A DNA stretch of 64,000 nucleotides from Candidatus Eisenbacteria bacterium (GCA_016930695.1 JAFGGD010000034.1:261375-325374), one strand, 5' to 3'; positions 36,498 to 45,185 are shown, counted from the stretch's first letter. Notes: generated from the sequence alone by a model not told the origin. Numbers and translations: made by a program.

Positions 36498-36571
36498 ACG
36501 ATCGGGAAGGAAGCGTTCCGTTGCATACGATTGGTCAACATATAAGGGAAGGAAGGGAGGAGCGAACCTTG

Positions 36572-37546
36572 ATGCGGAAAGCCCTCGCAGGTCTGCTGCT
36601 CGGCCTGCTACTTCTGCATGCTCCGGCTGAAGGAAGCGAGATTTTCGAGAAGGTCGGAACAGTGGGCGCCCAGTTTCTCAAGCTCGGCGTCGGTGGGCGG
36701 GGTGTCGCCATGGGTGAGGCCTTCGTCGCCGTCGCCGACGATGCTTCCGCGCTGTACTGGAATCCCGCCGGGATCGCCATGCTCGAGGGAAAGAGCCACG
36801 TCTTCCTCTCCCACTCCACCTGGCCCGCCGACATAGGCCACGAGTTCGCCGGCTATGTGTTCACCTACGGCGGTATTCCGGGGGTGTTGGGCGTCAGCCT
36901 GAACGTGCTCCAGATGGACCCGATGATCCGGACCACCGAATTCCATCCGGATGGGATCAACAGGGCCGGATCGGACGAACTCGAGCAATTCGACGCCGGC
37001 GATATGGCGATCGGCGTGAGTTACGCTCAGTTCCTGACGGACAAGTTTTCCTTCGGCGGCACGGCCAAGTGGATCCACCAGGGGTTGGAGGACGAGTTCG
37101 CCGAAGGGATGAACTTCGACTTCGGCACCCTGTACAACACCGGCTGGCGCACCGTCACCATCGGTATGACGATCCAGAACTTCGGGCAGGAGATGACCTT
37201 CATCGATCAGGAGTTCGCGGCGCCCACGACCTTCAAGGTAGGCGTGGGAATGCACGCGTACAAGAGCGAGAGACATGATGTGTTGGCCTCCGCGGAGTTC
37301 AACCACCCCAGCGACAACGCCGAGCGGGCCAACATGGGCGCCGAGTACGTCTACGCGCCCATGGAGCGCATTCAGCTGGCGCTGCGGGGCGGGTACATGT
37401 TCAACAGGGACACCCAGAGCTACGCCTTCGGTTTCGGCGTTCATTTCCCGACCAGCGCGAACGCCATGGCGAACGTGAATTATTCCTTTTCGGACCTGGA
37501 CGTGCTGGGCAGCGCGCATCAGGTGAGCGTGGTTCTGTCCTACTGA
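36572..37546 (+). CDS. PorV/PorQ-family outer membrane protein (paralogue)
   Basis: The product is 324 residues. A signal peptide (MRKALAGLLLGLLLLHAPAEG) precedes VGTVGAQFLKLGVGGRGVAM and EAFVAVADDASALYWNPAGI, the PorV-type signature, then FadL-like strands. ATG 36572 is favoured over TTG 36569 or upstream starts because GGGAGGAG lies 5-12 nt before. It follows the large surface protein by about 75 nt. In T9SS bacteria PorV captures cargo with C-terminal sorting domains at the outer membrane, so a working link with the preceding gene is possible but unproven. Confidence 0.88.
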   Translation: MRKALAGLLLGLLLLHAPAEGSEIFEKVGTVGAQFLKLGVGGRGVAMGEAFVAVADDASALYWNPAGIAMLEGKSHVFLSHSTWPADIGHEFAGYVFTYGGIPGVLGVSLNVLQMDPMIRTTEFHPDGINRAGSDELEQFDAGDMAIGVSYAQFLTDKFSFGGTAKWIHQGLEDEFAEGMNFDFGTLYNTGWRTVTIGMTIQNFGQEMTFIDQEFAAPTTFKVGVGMHAYKSERHDVLASAEFNHPSDNAERANMGAEYVYAPMERIQLALRGGYMFNRDTQSYAFGFGVHFPTSANAMANVNYSFSDLDVLGSAHQVSVVLSY

Positions 37547-37771
37547 TCCGACGGCGGCCCGGTCCGGACCGTTTCCCGAAAGGGGGGACGCCTCCCGGGC
37601 GCGAACGAGACCGACCCGGGCCGCCTCTTCTCTCTCGCCCCGGATGGCCGGTCCGGCGGCGACCAACCGTTCCACGCGGACACGGACGGAGAAGAGGAAC
37701 GGGATCTCCGGCATGGGAAGGAGAGGGTGACCGAAACCACGGACCGCGAGGAGCGGCAACCGACAAAACGG
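37547..37771. other. Intergenic stretch with no recognised gene
   Basis: The full gap between the PorV-like gene and exbB is 380 nt; the first 225 nt before the exbB promoter hold no ORF with family similarity and no clear terminator. A short palindrome CGGTCCGGACCG occurs at about 37560-37571. Nothing else was identified. Confidence 0.5.
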
Positions 37772-37800
37772 TTGACAACGGGGGGTGTCGGTCGTAGAGT
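37772..37800 (+). promoter_or_regulatory. Sigma-70-type promoter for exbB-exbD-exbD-tonB
   Basis: TTGACA (37772-37777), 17-nt spacer, TAGAGT (37795-37800). It is about 127 nt upstream of exbB. Confidence 0.72.
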
Positions 37801-37926
37801 GTAACTCTTGAAATTGCTAGCGGTTGGCAACTGTAGGCGGAACCGGTCCGCCGGACCGCGAGACCGCCTTCCGTATCTGTTCACTTACCGTCCAACCGGA
37901 TCGACCGGTATCGGAGGAAATCGTTG

Positions 37927-38823
37927 ATGACGCTTGTGGGCAACAACAAGTGGATCGCTGTGTTGGGATGCGTGCTCCTGGCGGGGATGCTCACCTTCGT
38001 TTCCGCGATCGCCCAAGACACACCGACCCCGAATGCGACCGCCGAGAACCCGGCGGAGATGGCGGATGAAGCCATCGGCGGCATGACCGACTCGATGGGC
38101 CTTTCGGACAGCCTGGGTGAGATGGGCGACACGGTCGCCGCGGGCGCCGGTTTCACGGACATCGAGGAGGAAGGCGGCATTCTGGACAAGATGGCCCAGA
38201 GTGGCTTCGTGGAGCTGTTCCACAAGGGCGGCCGGTTCATGTGGGCCCTGCTCTTCCTGACCGTGCTCGGACTCGCCGTGATTCTGGAGCGCTTCTACAC
38301 GCTCGCCAAGTCCCGCACCAACGTACGCAAGCTGACGGCGGAGATCGCCGAGGCGCTGCGCCACGAGGGGATCGAAGGGGCGAAGCGGGTTTGCGAGAGA
38401 ACCCGCGGTCCGATCGCCGCGATCCTCCACGCGGGCCTCTCCAAGGCGAACCGCGGCCCGGAGGAGATCGAGAAGGCGATCCAGAGCGCCGGCACGATCG
38501 AGATGTCTTTCCTGGAGCGCGGCCTCGTGGTGATCTCGTCGGTCGCCACCATCGGCCCGTTGCTCGGATTCCTCGGCACCGCGTCCGGTATGATCAACGC
38601 GTTCGAGACCATCGCCGCCGCAGAGCAGGTGAACGCCAAGCTGGTGGCGAGCGGTATCTCCGAGGCGCTGATCACCACCGCCGCGGGCCTCTCCATCGCC
38701 ATCCCGGCGCAGGCGGCTTATAACTTCTTCGTCGCCCAGGTGGATCGGTTCATCATCGAGATGGAGCAGGCTTCCACGGAGATGATCGATACGCTGATCT
38801 CCCTGGAAGAAGGCAAGGCATGA
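37927..38823 (+). CDS. exbB: ExbB/TolQ-family proton channel with secreted N-terminal extension
   Basis: The product is 298 residues. The C-terminal 200 are the MotA/TolQ/ExbB channel: FMWALLFLTVLGLAVILERF, then ISSVATIGPLLGFLGTASGM with the conserved Gly-rich helix, and SGISEALITTAAGLSIAIPA with the pore-lining Thr residues. The first about 95 residues are an added region: a signal-like helix (WIAVLGCVLLAGMLTFVSAIA) and an acidic stretch likely on the periplasmic side. Such extensions are common in FCB-type ExbB. GGAGGA lies 8 nt before ATG 37927. The gene couples by ATGA to exbD. Confidence 0.93.
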   Translation: MTLVGNNKWIAVLGCVLLAGMLTFVSAIAQDTPTPNATAENPAEMADEAIGGMTDSMGLSDSLGEMGDTVAAGAGFTDIEEEGGILDKMAQSGFVELFHKGGRFMWALLFLTVLGLAVILERFYTLAKSRTNVRKLTAEIAEALRHEGIEGAKRVCERTRGPIAAILHAGLSKANRGPEEIEKAIQSAGTIEMSFLERGLVVISSVATIGPLLGFLGTASGMINAFETIAAAEQVNAKLVASGISEALITTAAGLSIAIPAQAAYNFFVAQVDRFIIEMEQASTEMIDTLISLEEGKA

Positions 38824-39227
38824 AATTCCGGAAGCTGAGGACATCGACGGAGATCCCGAGCGCGTCCATGTCGGATATCGCGTTCCTGCTCTTGATCTTC
38901 TTCCTCGTGACGACGATCTTCAACACGGAGAAGGGGATCCAGTTGATGCTCCCGAACGCCAACACGTCGGCGGTGAGGATCAACAAGCAGAACATCCTCG
39001 AGATCAAGGCGGATGCCGCCGGCCGTGTGACGTTGGACGATCAGCCGATCGCGATCAAGCAGATCCGGGACGTGGTGCGCCAGCGGCAGTTCGATAACGA
39101 CAAGCTGATTTGCGTGATCGAAACGCACCCGCGCGCGTACTACGGGATCATGGTGGACATCCTCGACGAGCTGAAGATCGCCGAAGCGAGGAAGATCACC
39201 CTGAGGACCGCGAAAACCTCGGGGTAG
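38820..39227 (+). CDS. exbD: ExbD/TolR-family protein (first copy)
   Basis: The product is 135 residues. One membrane helix (SMSDIAFLLLIFFLVTTIF) carries the conserved Asp24-type proton-binding residue in MSDIAFLL, followed by a periplasmic domain. ExbD and ExbB convert proton motive force into TonB motion. It overlaps exbB by 4 nt. A second exbD follows 13 nt later, so two different ExbD subunits may occupy one complex. Confidence 0.93.
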   Translation: MKFRKLRTSTEIPSASMSDIAFLLLIFFLVTTIFNTEKGIQLMLPNANTSAVRINKQNILEIKADAAGRVTLDDQPIAIKQIRDVVRQRQFDNDKLICVIETHPRAYYGIMVDILDELKIAEARKITLRTAKTSG

Positions 39228-39240
39228 GAACGGGGAATCC

Positions 39241-39657
39241 ATGCCGGGACGTTTTAAAAAGAAAGCGAAGATGGATGCGCAGGTGCCGACCTCTTCGATG
39301 GCGGACCTCGCCTTTCTTCTCCTGGTATTCTTCATGGTGACGACCATTTTCCGTCTGGAGGACGGTCTGCCGATCGAGTTGCCGAAAGCGGCGGCCGCCC
39401 AGCAGATCCCCCGGGAGAAATTGGTTCACATCTGGGTCAACCAGAGACGCCAGGTTTCGATCAACGATAATCTGGTCCCGGTCGCGGGGATCCAGACGAT
39501 CATCCTGAGCAAGCTCCAGCAGAATCCGGCCCTGATCGTGGCGTTCAACGCGGACAAGCGCGCGCCCTACGATCTGATGTCCGACATCATGGAGGAGCTG
39601 AAACAGGTGAACGCCACCAAGGTCTCCTTCACCGCCGACTACGAGCGGTTACGATAG
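39241..39657 (+). CDS. exbD: ExbD/TolR-family protein (second copy)
   Basis: The product is 138 residues. The helix SMADLAFLLLVFFMVTTIF again contains the conserved Asp. The N-terminus is basic (MPGRFKKKAKMDAQVP), consistent with cytoplasmic orientation, and the periplasmic domain differs from copy 1 (KLVHIWVNQRRQVSINDNLV). Paired divergent exbD genes are typical of FCB-group TonB clusters, and a heteromeric ExbD dimer is a plausible consequence. It lies 9 nt before tonB. Confidence 0.93.
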   Translation: MPGRFKKKAKMDAQVPTSSMADLAFLLLVFFMVTTIFRLEDGLPIELPKAAAAQQIPREKLVHIWVNQRRQVSINDNLVPVAGIQTIILSKLQQNPALIVAFNADKRAPYDLMSDIMEELKQVNATKVSFTADYERLR

Positions 39658-39666
39658 GAGTACCCC

Positions 39667-40338
39667 ATGGCCGAACAACAACAAGTCATGAGCGCGAATC
39701 TCCAGTTCAAGCTCGGTTTCCACAAGTATTTCGACGTGGCGATGATCGGGTCGGTGTTGATTCATCTGCTCGGTTTTCTGATCGCCCCGAACTACGAACC
39801 GGAGCCCTACGAGCTTGCGGAGGAAGAGATCGTCGTCATCGAGGCGCCGGAGGAGGTCACCGTGCCTCTCCCGCCGGTGGCGGTGGCCCGGCCCTCCATT
39901 CCGATTTCCGCCGAGTTCGCCGACGTGGAGATCTCGGAGGAGGCGGATCCGGAGGAGACGATTCTCGATACCGACGTGGACATCAACAGCCCCACCGCGG
40001 CCCGATTGAATTACGTCGATCCCAGTTCCTTGGGAGACGAAGGGGCGTTCCTCTCCTACAGCGACCCGCCGATGGAGAAGAGGATCTACAAACCGGACTA
40101 CCCCGAACTCGCCCGGCAGGCCGGGATCGAGGGGACGGTGGTGTCCAAGGTGTATATCGACGAGACGGGCAAGGTGATCAAGGTGGAGGTGGTCCAATCG
40201 CCGTCGGAGATTTTCATCGAACCGGTGATGCAGGCTCTCTATAAGAGCACCTTCTATCCGGCCAAGCAGAGGGATATTCCGGTAAAGAGCCGGATCATCG
40301 TCCCCTTTGATTTTTACATCAATCCCGCGGGACGGTAG
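39667..40338 (+). CDS. tonB: Energy transducer TonB
   Basis: The product is 223 residues. One N-terminal helix (about 22-40, FDVAMIGSVLIHLLGFLIA) is followed by an acidic, Pro-poor linker (YEPEPYELAEEEIVVIEAPE) and a TonB C-terminal domain from about residue 140: YPELARQAGIEGTVVSKVYI and TGKVIKVEVVQS. The linker lacks the usual Pro-Lys/Pro-Glu repeats, so the periplasmic reach is short. It completes exbB-exbD-exbD-tonB, which would energise the receptor at 31542. A strong terminator follows. Confidence 0.92.
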   Translation: MAEQQQVMSANLQFKLGFHKYFDVAMIGSVLIHLLGFLIAPNYEPEPYELAEEEIVVIEAPEEVTVPLPPVAVARPSIPISAEFADVEISEEADPEETILDTDVDINSPTAARLNYVDPSSLGDEGAFLSYSDPPMEKRIYKPDYPELARQAGIEGTVVSKVYIDETGKVIKVEVVQSPSEIFIEPVMQALYKSTFYPAKQRDIPVKSRIIVPFDFYINPAGR

Positions 40339-40346
40339 CCGCGACG

Positions 40347-40383
40347 GCGCCCCGCCCGGTCGTCGGGCGGGGCGCTTTTTTTT
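40347..40383 (+). terminator. Rho-independent terminator after tonB
   Basis: Arms GCGCCCCGCCCG (40347-40358) and CGGGCGGGGCGC (40364-40375) pair perfectly over 12 bp around a 5-nt loop, followed by eight T (40376-40383). It starts 8 nt after the tonB stop. Confidence 0.95.
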
Positions 40384-40434
40384 GCCCCGGCGGAGAGTCT
40401 TCTCTTCGAAGGGGGCGGAAAGGAGTGCCGGGCC

Positions 40435-41097
40435 ATGTCGTTCGGGAAGGATCTGATCGCCCTTTTCCTCACGCCCGTCCGCCTCTACGAGTCGGTTCGG
40501 GAGCATCCCCGCTGCCGCTGGGCGGTAATCCTCATTCTCGTCGTTCTCTTTCTCGCCACCTTTCTCACCCTGGATATTCTGATTCAGGAGGGGATGAGGC
40601 GGGGCGCCGAGCAGGCGGCGGAGAGGGGGATGGACGCGGCCCGGATGGCCGAGATGGCCGACCATCCCGCTGCGAAGATCTCCATTCTTCTCGCGACCCC
40701 CGTCGGACTGATCGTCTTTCTCCTCGGTTTCTCCGCCGCGGCGTGGCTCTTTCTCGCCCTCACCGGCGGGGCGCCGGAGCCGAAGCCCTTCGCCGCGCTC
40801 TTCCGCGCCGCCGCATGGGCCAAGCTGGTGGAGATCCCCCGCATGATCCTCTGGACCCCGCTCACCCTCGCCAAGGGGACGCCGATGGTCTTCTTCGGCC
40901 CCGCGGCGCTTCTGAGGGGCGCGCCGGAGGGGAAGCTCTTCACCGCCCTCGCGGCGCTGGACCTCTTTTCCATCTGGTATCTGGTTCTCTTCACGGTCGG
41001 CGCGCGGACCCTCCTCCGGATCTCGACCGGAAGGGCCGCGGTCGTGGTGATCCTCCCTTGGGCGCTCTGGCAGGGGGTTCGTGTTTTTCTGGCCTGA
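40435..41097 (+). CDS. YIP1-family integral membrane protein
   Basis: The product is 220 residues with about five membrane helices, such as WAVILILVVLFLATFLTLDI and ISILLATPVGLIVFLLGFSAAAWLFLAL. The N-terminal LIALFLTPVRLYESVREHPR (family pattern: L-x-P-x-x-x-f) and overall plan fit the bacterial Yip1-domain group. Function is unknown. It follows the tonB terminator and is separated by 180 nt from the tolC-like gene, so it may be its own unit. Confidence 0.72.
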   Translation: MSFGKDLIALFLTPVRLYESVREHPRCRWAVILILVVLFLATFLTLDILIQEGMRRGAEQAAERGMDAARMAEMADHPAAKISILLATPVGLIVFLLGFSAAAWLFLALTGGAPEPKPFAALFRAAAWAKLVEIPRMILWTPLTLAKGTPMVFFGPAALLRGAPEGKLFTALAALDLFSIWYLVLFTVGARTLLRISTGRAAVVVILPWALWQGVRVFLA

Positions 41098-41279
41098 GAG
41101 GGGCCCGGAAATGATCGAACCGGGACGGACGCTCGTCTATCTCTCGGGAGCGGCGGCCGAATTCCGTGCTGGACTTTAGGAAACCGCTCTTTTTAACCTG
41201 TCGTAGTACGAGGCAGGTGGATCAGCCGATGTCCCGGGGGGGCGACGAACGCCCCCTCGTCACGGGAAGGAGTTTTTGC

Positions 41280-42620
41280 ATGACCGTGAAGAGAACCTCC
41301 GTCTTCCTCGTAGCCGTCCTTCTGCTTCTCCCGATGGCGGCGCCGGCGCGGGCCGCCGCGACGGGAACCGAAGATCTTCTCCGCCGGATCCGGGAGGAAA
41401 AGCCGATCCGGATCGAAGAGTGCGTCCGCGTCGCGCTGGAGACGAATCCCGGTCTCCGCTCGGGCCGCGAGTCGGTGCGTTCCACGGAGAGGGCCGTGTG
41501 GGAGTCCTATTCCACCTTTCTCCCGAACCTCTCTTTCGGCCTGAGCGGATCGAGAACCAAGCAGGCGAGCTATACCCTCTATCGTCCCGGCATCGACGAA
41601 GACAAGTACAACTTTTACTCATCCAGCATTCAGCTCAGTCAGACGCTTTTCAGCTGGTCCGGCATCAAGGGGATCCATCAGGCGCGCAACATGCGCGACG
41701 CGGACCGGGCGGGATTCGAGGCGGACCGCCAGAGTCTGGTCTACCAGGTGCGGACGGGATGTCACAACCTGCTCAAGATGGAGGATCTTCTCGACGTGGC
41801 GCTGGAAAACCTCCAGGTCGGCCAGGAGCAGCTGAAACTGGCGGAGAAGATGAAGGAGGTCGGCGCCGGCGTGATCGCCGACGTGCTCAAGGCGAGCGCC
41901 CAGGTGGAATCGAACCGGCTGGACGTCATCACGGCGGAGAAGAACCTCGCCGTCGCCCGCGCCGCGTTGCTCGGCTACATGGGACTGGACGTGACGTTGC
42001 CGATCCACGTGGAGCGGGTCGACGAGGTGAACCCGGAAATCCCCGACTTCGGGACCAGCCTAAAGCGCGCGATGGAGAATCGACCCGATCTCCGCGAGAT
42101 GGAGGAGAATCTCCAGGCGTCCAAGGACGGCGTCGGCGCCGCTTGGGGGAGCCACCTCCCCTCTCTGAACGGCAGCTTCCGATACGGCTGGAACAACGAC
42201 GAACTGAGCGCCGATCTGTTCGATGAGGAGAGAAACAACTGGACCGCCAGCATCTCCCTCTCCGTCCCCCTCTTCGACGTGGGGACCTATTCCCGGATCG
42301 GACAGAGGAAGGCGGGCGTGGAATCGGCCCGTTGGGGCTTGGAGGCGACCCGGCAGAATGTGGCGTTGGAGATCCAGAACGCGATCCTCGTGATCGAGGA
42401 GAGCGCCAAGAAGATGGAAGTGGCGGAGCGGAACGTGGCCGCCGCCGACGAGGACCTCCGGGTCTCGGAGGGGAAGTACAAACACGGGCTGGTGGCGATC
42501 CTCGACCTGATCCAGGCGAAGGCGTCGCTCGCCGAGGCGAAGGCGGGGCGGGTCGAGGCCCGCTACAACTACCTCTCCGCACGCGCGGAGCTGATGAGGG
42601 CGATCGGCGAGGGGGAATAG
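41280..42620 (+). CDS. TolC-family outer membrane efflux protein
   Basis: The product is 446 residues. A signal peptide ([20 protein letters not shown]) is followed by two repeated OEP units: [20 protein letters not shown] starts the first, and [20 protein letters not shown] the second. Coiled-coil stretches and Tyr-rich strands fit the trimeric tunnel-barrel fold. ATG 41280 has AAGGAG 8 nt upstream; the frame is open further upstream but without a better start. A MacB/LolD-type ATPase gene begins 1 nt after its stop, but no membrane-fusion protein or permease is adjacent. Confidence 0.92.
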   Translation: MTVKRTSVFLVAVLLLLPMAAPARAAATGTEDLLRRIREEKPIRIEECVRVALETNPGLRSGRESVRSTERAVWESYSTFLPNLSFGLSGSRTKQASYTLYRPGIDEDKYNFYSSSIQLSQTLFSWSGIKGIHQARNMRDADRAGFEADRQSLVYQVRTGCHNLLKMEDLLDVALENLQVGQEQLKLAEKMKEVGAGVIADVLKASAQVESNRLDVITAEKNLAVARAALLGYMGLDVTLPIHVERVDEVNPEIPDFGTSLKRAMENRPDLREMEENLQASKDGVGAAWGSHLPSLNGSFRYGWNNDELSADLFDEERNNWTASISLSVPLFDVGTYSRIGQRKAGVESARWGLEATRQNVALEIQNAILVIEESAKKMEVAERNVAAADEDLRVSEGKYKHGLVAILDLIQAKASLAEAKAGRVEARYNYLSARAELMRAIGEGE

Positions 42621-42621
42621 A

Positions 42622-43329
42622 TTGGCGTCGAAGGGAGACACGCTCATCGAGGCGCGGGACCTCGTGAAAACCTACCGGCTCGGTTCGCTTACGGTGCCCG
42701 CGCTCCGGGGCGTTTCGTTCCACATCCTGAGGAACGATTACATCGCCATCATGGGCCCCTCGGGATCGGGGAAATCGACCCTGATGAACCTCCTCGGCTG
42801 TCTCGATACGCCCACGTCGGGGGAGTACCATCTGGACGGCACGCTCGTTTCCATCCTTTCGGACGATGAGCTGGCGGCGATCCGTAACCGCCGGATCGGT
42901 TTCGTCTTCCAGACCTTCAATCTGCTGCCGCGGGCGACGGGATTCCAGAACGTGGAGCTGCCGCTGATCTACGCCGGCATCTCCAAGGAGGAGCGGCGCC
43001 GGCGGGTGTCGGAAGCGATCGACGCGGTGGGCCTGACGGACCGGGCGCACCACAGGCCGAGCGAGCTTTCGGGCGGACAGCGCCAGAGGGTCGCCATCGC
43101 CCGGGCGCTGGTCAACAACCCGTCCATCATCCTCGCCGACGAGCCGACGGGGAACCTGGACACCGCTACCGGCGATGAAATCATGAGTGTGTTCGAGTCG
43201 ATACGGGCCGCCGGCAACACGGTGATTCTGGTGACGCACGAAGAGGAGATCGCGGCGAAAGCGGACCGGATCATCCGCCTCAGGGACGGCCGGATCGAGG
43301 AGGACCGAGTCCGGGAAGGCGTCTCCTGA
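42622..43329 (+). CDS. ABC transporter ATP-binding protein, MacB/LolD-type
   Basis: The product is 235 residues. Walker [10 protein letters not shown] is at 45-53, [19 protein letters not shown] and [19 protein letters not shown] follow, as in MacB and LolD ATPases. It starts at TTG 42622 immediately after the TolC-like gene. Normal partners are an FtsX-like permease (MacB/LolCE) and, for efflux, a periplasmic adaptor; neither is adjacent and the next gene is a cell-wall hydrolase. It could serve a permease elsewhere or an export pump whose other genes have moved. Confidence 0.93.
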   Translation: MASKGDTLIEARDLVKTYRLGSLTVPALRGVSFHILRNDYIAIMGPSGSGKSTLMNLLGCLDTPTSGEYHLDGTLVSILSDDELAAIRNRRIGFVFQTFNLLPRATGFQNVELPLIYAGISKEERRRRVSEAIDAVGLTDRAHHRPSELSGGQRQRVAIARALVNNPSIILADEPTGNLDTATGDEIMSVFESIRAAGNTVILVTHEEEIAAKADRIIRLRDGRIEEDRVREGVS

Positions 43330-43397
43330 CCGGGACGCGGCGACGGCATTCCCCGGCGGGGGAGGGGGACCGCCCTCCTCGGGAGGAGGAGGGGCGT

Positions 43398-44441
43398 TTG
43401 GACCACCCGAGGGCTCTGGAGCTGGCGGAAAGGGAGATCGGACGGGCCCGGGGCTCCCTGGACCTCCGTTTCGATCTCTGGGAGGTCCGGGCGGCGGCAC
43501 GGGGCGACGGAATCGCCCTGGAGGGGCGTACCACCTCCTCGAAAGCGCTCGACCTTCTCCGGGAGGCGCTCGGAGCCTCGGCGGTCCCCGCCCGGGACGG
43601 GATCCGGCTTCTCCCCCGAGAGGGGACCGCGGCTTGGGTCGTTTCCGCCCCCGTGGCCGGCCTTCACGATCGCCCCGATTTTCACTCCCCCCTCGTCACC
43701 CAGGCGATCCTCGGCGAGCGACTGACCCTCCTGGACGACGACGGCGCGGATTGGCTCCCCGTTCGTGTCGAAGACGGCTACGTCGGTTTCGCCCACCGGG
43801 GCACTCTTGCCGAGGCGAGGCAGGATCGGAGAACCGATCGGGAGCCTTCCCCCCTGATCCGGATCGAAACCAGGCGCGCCCTCATTCACGCCGTCCCCTC
43901 CGAAACGTCCCTTCCCGTCCGCGAGGCGGTGTTCGGGTCGATCCTCCTCTCCCGCGCGCGCCGGGGTGGATGGACCGGGGTGGAGCTGCCGGACGGGGCG
44001 GTCGGCTGGGTGCGGAACGAGGAGTGCGCCCCCACGGACGGATCGAAGGGGAAGCCGGCGCCGCGCCGGATCGTGGAAACCGCGCGGATTTTCCTCGGAG
44101 TTCCCTATCTGTGGGGAGGGACATCCACATTCGGGATCGACTGCTCGGGGCTCGTCCAGAGGGTGTTCGGCGCCTGGGGGATCCGACTCCCTCGGGACGC
44201 GGACCTGCAGTGCCGGGTGGCGGCCCCTCTGCGGGAAGGAGCCCGGCGCCGGGAAGGGGACCTGCTCTTCTTCGGCGGCGACCGGGTCACCCACGTCGCC
44301 GTCAGCCTCGGGGGAGCCCAGCTCATCCACGCCTCCGGCTGGGTGCGCGTGCAATCTCTGCGCCCCGACTCGCCCTCCTACCGCAAGGATCTCCGGGAGA
44401 GCTACCGGGGCGCGGGGCGGATCCCCGGTCTGGACGCGTGA
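43398..44441 (+). CDS. NlpC/P60 cell-wall hydrolase with SH3-like domains
   Basis: The product is 347 residues. Residues about 75-220 contain two SH3b-like modules (VSAPVAGLHDRPDFHSPLVT and ALIHAVPSETSLPVREAVFG). The NlpC/P60 domain is at about 225-347: PYLWGGTSTFGIDCSGLVQR holds the catalytic Cys, DRVTHVAVSLGGAQLIHASG the His. It resembles gamma-D-glutamyl-diamino-acid endopeptidases such as YkfC. No signal peptide is visible after the TTG at 43398, so export is uncertain; YkfC-type enzymes are cytoplasmic peptide recyclers. Neighbouring Opp-like ATPases are distant (12 kb). Confidence 0.86.
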   Translation: MDHPRALELAEREIGRARGSLDLRFDLWEVRAAARGDGIALEGRTTSSKALDLLREALGASAVPARDGIRLLPREGTAAWVVSAPVAGLHDRPDFHSPLVTQAILGERLTLLDDDGADWLPVRVEDGYVGFAHRGTLAEARQDRRTDREPSPLIRIETRRALIHAVPSETSLPVREAVFGSILLSRARRGGWTGVELPDGAVGWVRNEECAPTDGSKGKPAPRRIVETARIFLGVPYLWGGTSTFGIDCSGLVQRVFGAWGIRLPRDADLQCRVAAPLREGARRREGDLLFFGGDRVTHVAVSLGGAQLIHASGWVRVQSLRPDSPSYRKDLRESYRGAGRIPGLDA

Positions 44442-44461
44442 CGCGGGAGGGCCCGTGCCGG

Positions 44462-44490
44462 TTTAACCGAACGGGAAGGGGCGTTATACT
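44462..44490 (+). promoter_or_regulatory. Possible promoter before the small membrane protein
   Basis: A strong -10, TATACT (44485-44490), has only a weak -35 (TTTAAC, 44462-44467) at 17-nt spacing. It is 79 nt upstream of the 44569 start. Confidence 0.4.
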
Positions 44491-44568
44491 GGACCGGAAG
44501 GAGGCGGGCGCGGCCGTCGGCGAAGCGGCCGGCGCCGGAAACGAGGAACGACGAACGATGGTGCCGCG

Positions 44569-44760
44569 ATGCCGCTTTTGATCCTACGCTTGTTTCTGCT
44601 GGCGATCGTCCTTCGGCTTTTACTGGGGATTTACCGGTATTTCCGCCGGTCCAGGCCTCCGGCGCCTCCGCAATTCCGCGACCAGTACGATCGGAAGGAG
44701 CCGGAGATCGAGGACGCGGACTACGAGGAGATCGATCGGAAACCGGGGAATTCCGGTTGA
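44569..44760 (+). CDS. Small single-helix membrane protein
   Basis: A 63-residue protein. The first 22 residues are a membrane helix (LLILRLFLLAIVLRLLLGIY), followed by a basic patch (RYFRRSRPP) and an acidic tail (EPEIEDADYEEIDRKPG). No family was recognised. The upstream Shine-Dalgarno is weak, but the helix-plus-charged-tail plan and clean stop argue that it is real. It ends where the promoter of the pseudopilin-like gene begins. Confidence 0.55.
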   Translation: MPLLILRLFLLAIVLRLLLGIYRYFRRSRPPAPPQFRDQYDRKEPEIEDADYEEIDRKPGNSG

Positions 44761-44786
44761 CGGACCGCGGCGGGGCCGCCTATAGT
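44757..44786 (+). promoter_or_regulatory. Sigma-70-type promoter for the pseudopilin-like gene
   Basis: TTGACG (44757-44762), 18-nt spacer, TATAGT (44781-44786), 30 nt before the ATG at 44817. The -35 overlaps the stop codon of the preceding small gene. Confidence 0.65.
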
Positions 44787-44816
44787 ATGGTGACTCGTGA
44801 GGGAGATTGTACAACG

Positions 44817-45185
44817 ATGAAGATTCGACTGCGACGCGCCGGATTCATGTTGCTCGACTTGGCGGTGGTTCTCGCCATTCTCTTGTTGATCTTCTTGATT
44901 CAGATCTCGATCGTGCATCGGAATCGGGTCTTCAAGGAGCAGAAACAGGCGCGGCAACAGATGAAGTGGATCGCCCAGGCCGAGGAGCTGTACTACCACG
45001 ACAACGGCCGTTACACGGACCGTTTGGACAAGCTCTCTTTCTATGTGCGGGACAAAAACACCTTCGTCTGCCCCACCACGCGGGAGTTGTACCGCCTCTG
45101 GATGGATGACGTGGGTCGTTACACGCTCGAGAGCCCCGGCGGCCACGGCTCGATTCTGTCCGGCGATCCGGACTGGAGCGAGTAA
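44817..45185 (+). CDS. Pseudopilin-like membrane protein
   Basis: The product is 122 residues. A basic N-terminus (MKIRLRRAG) is followed by FMLLDLAVVLAILLLIFLIQ, the layout of class III/IV prepilins: Gly, then a hydrophobic helix starting with Phe. The residue five after the Gly is Asp (FMLLD) where Glu5 is nearly invariant. The C-terminal part (residues about 40-122) has a pseudopilin-style globular region with EELYYHDNGRYTDRLDKL. No prepilin peptidase or other type II/IV gene is nearby, so it may be a non-assembling relative or an ordinary anchored protein. Confidence 0.6.
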   Translation: MKIRLRRAGFMLLDLAVVLAILLLIFLIQISIVHRNRVFKEQKQARQQMKWIAQAEELYYHDNGRYTDRLDKLSFYVRDKNTFVCPTTRELYRLWMDDVGRYTLESPGGHGSILSGDPDWSE

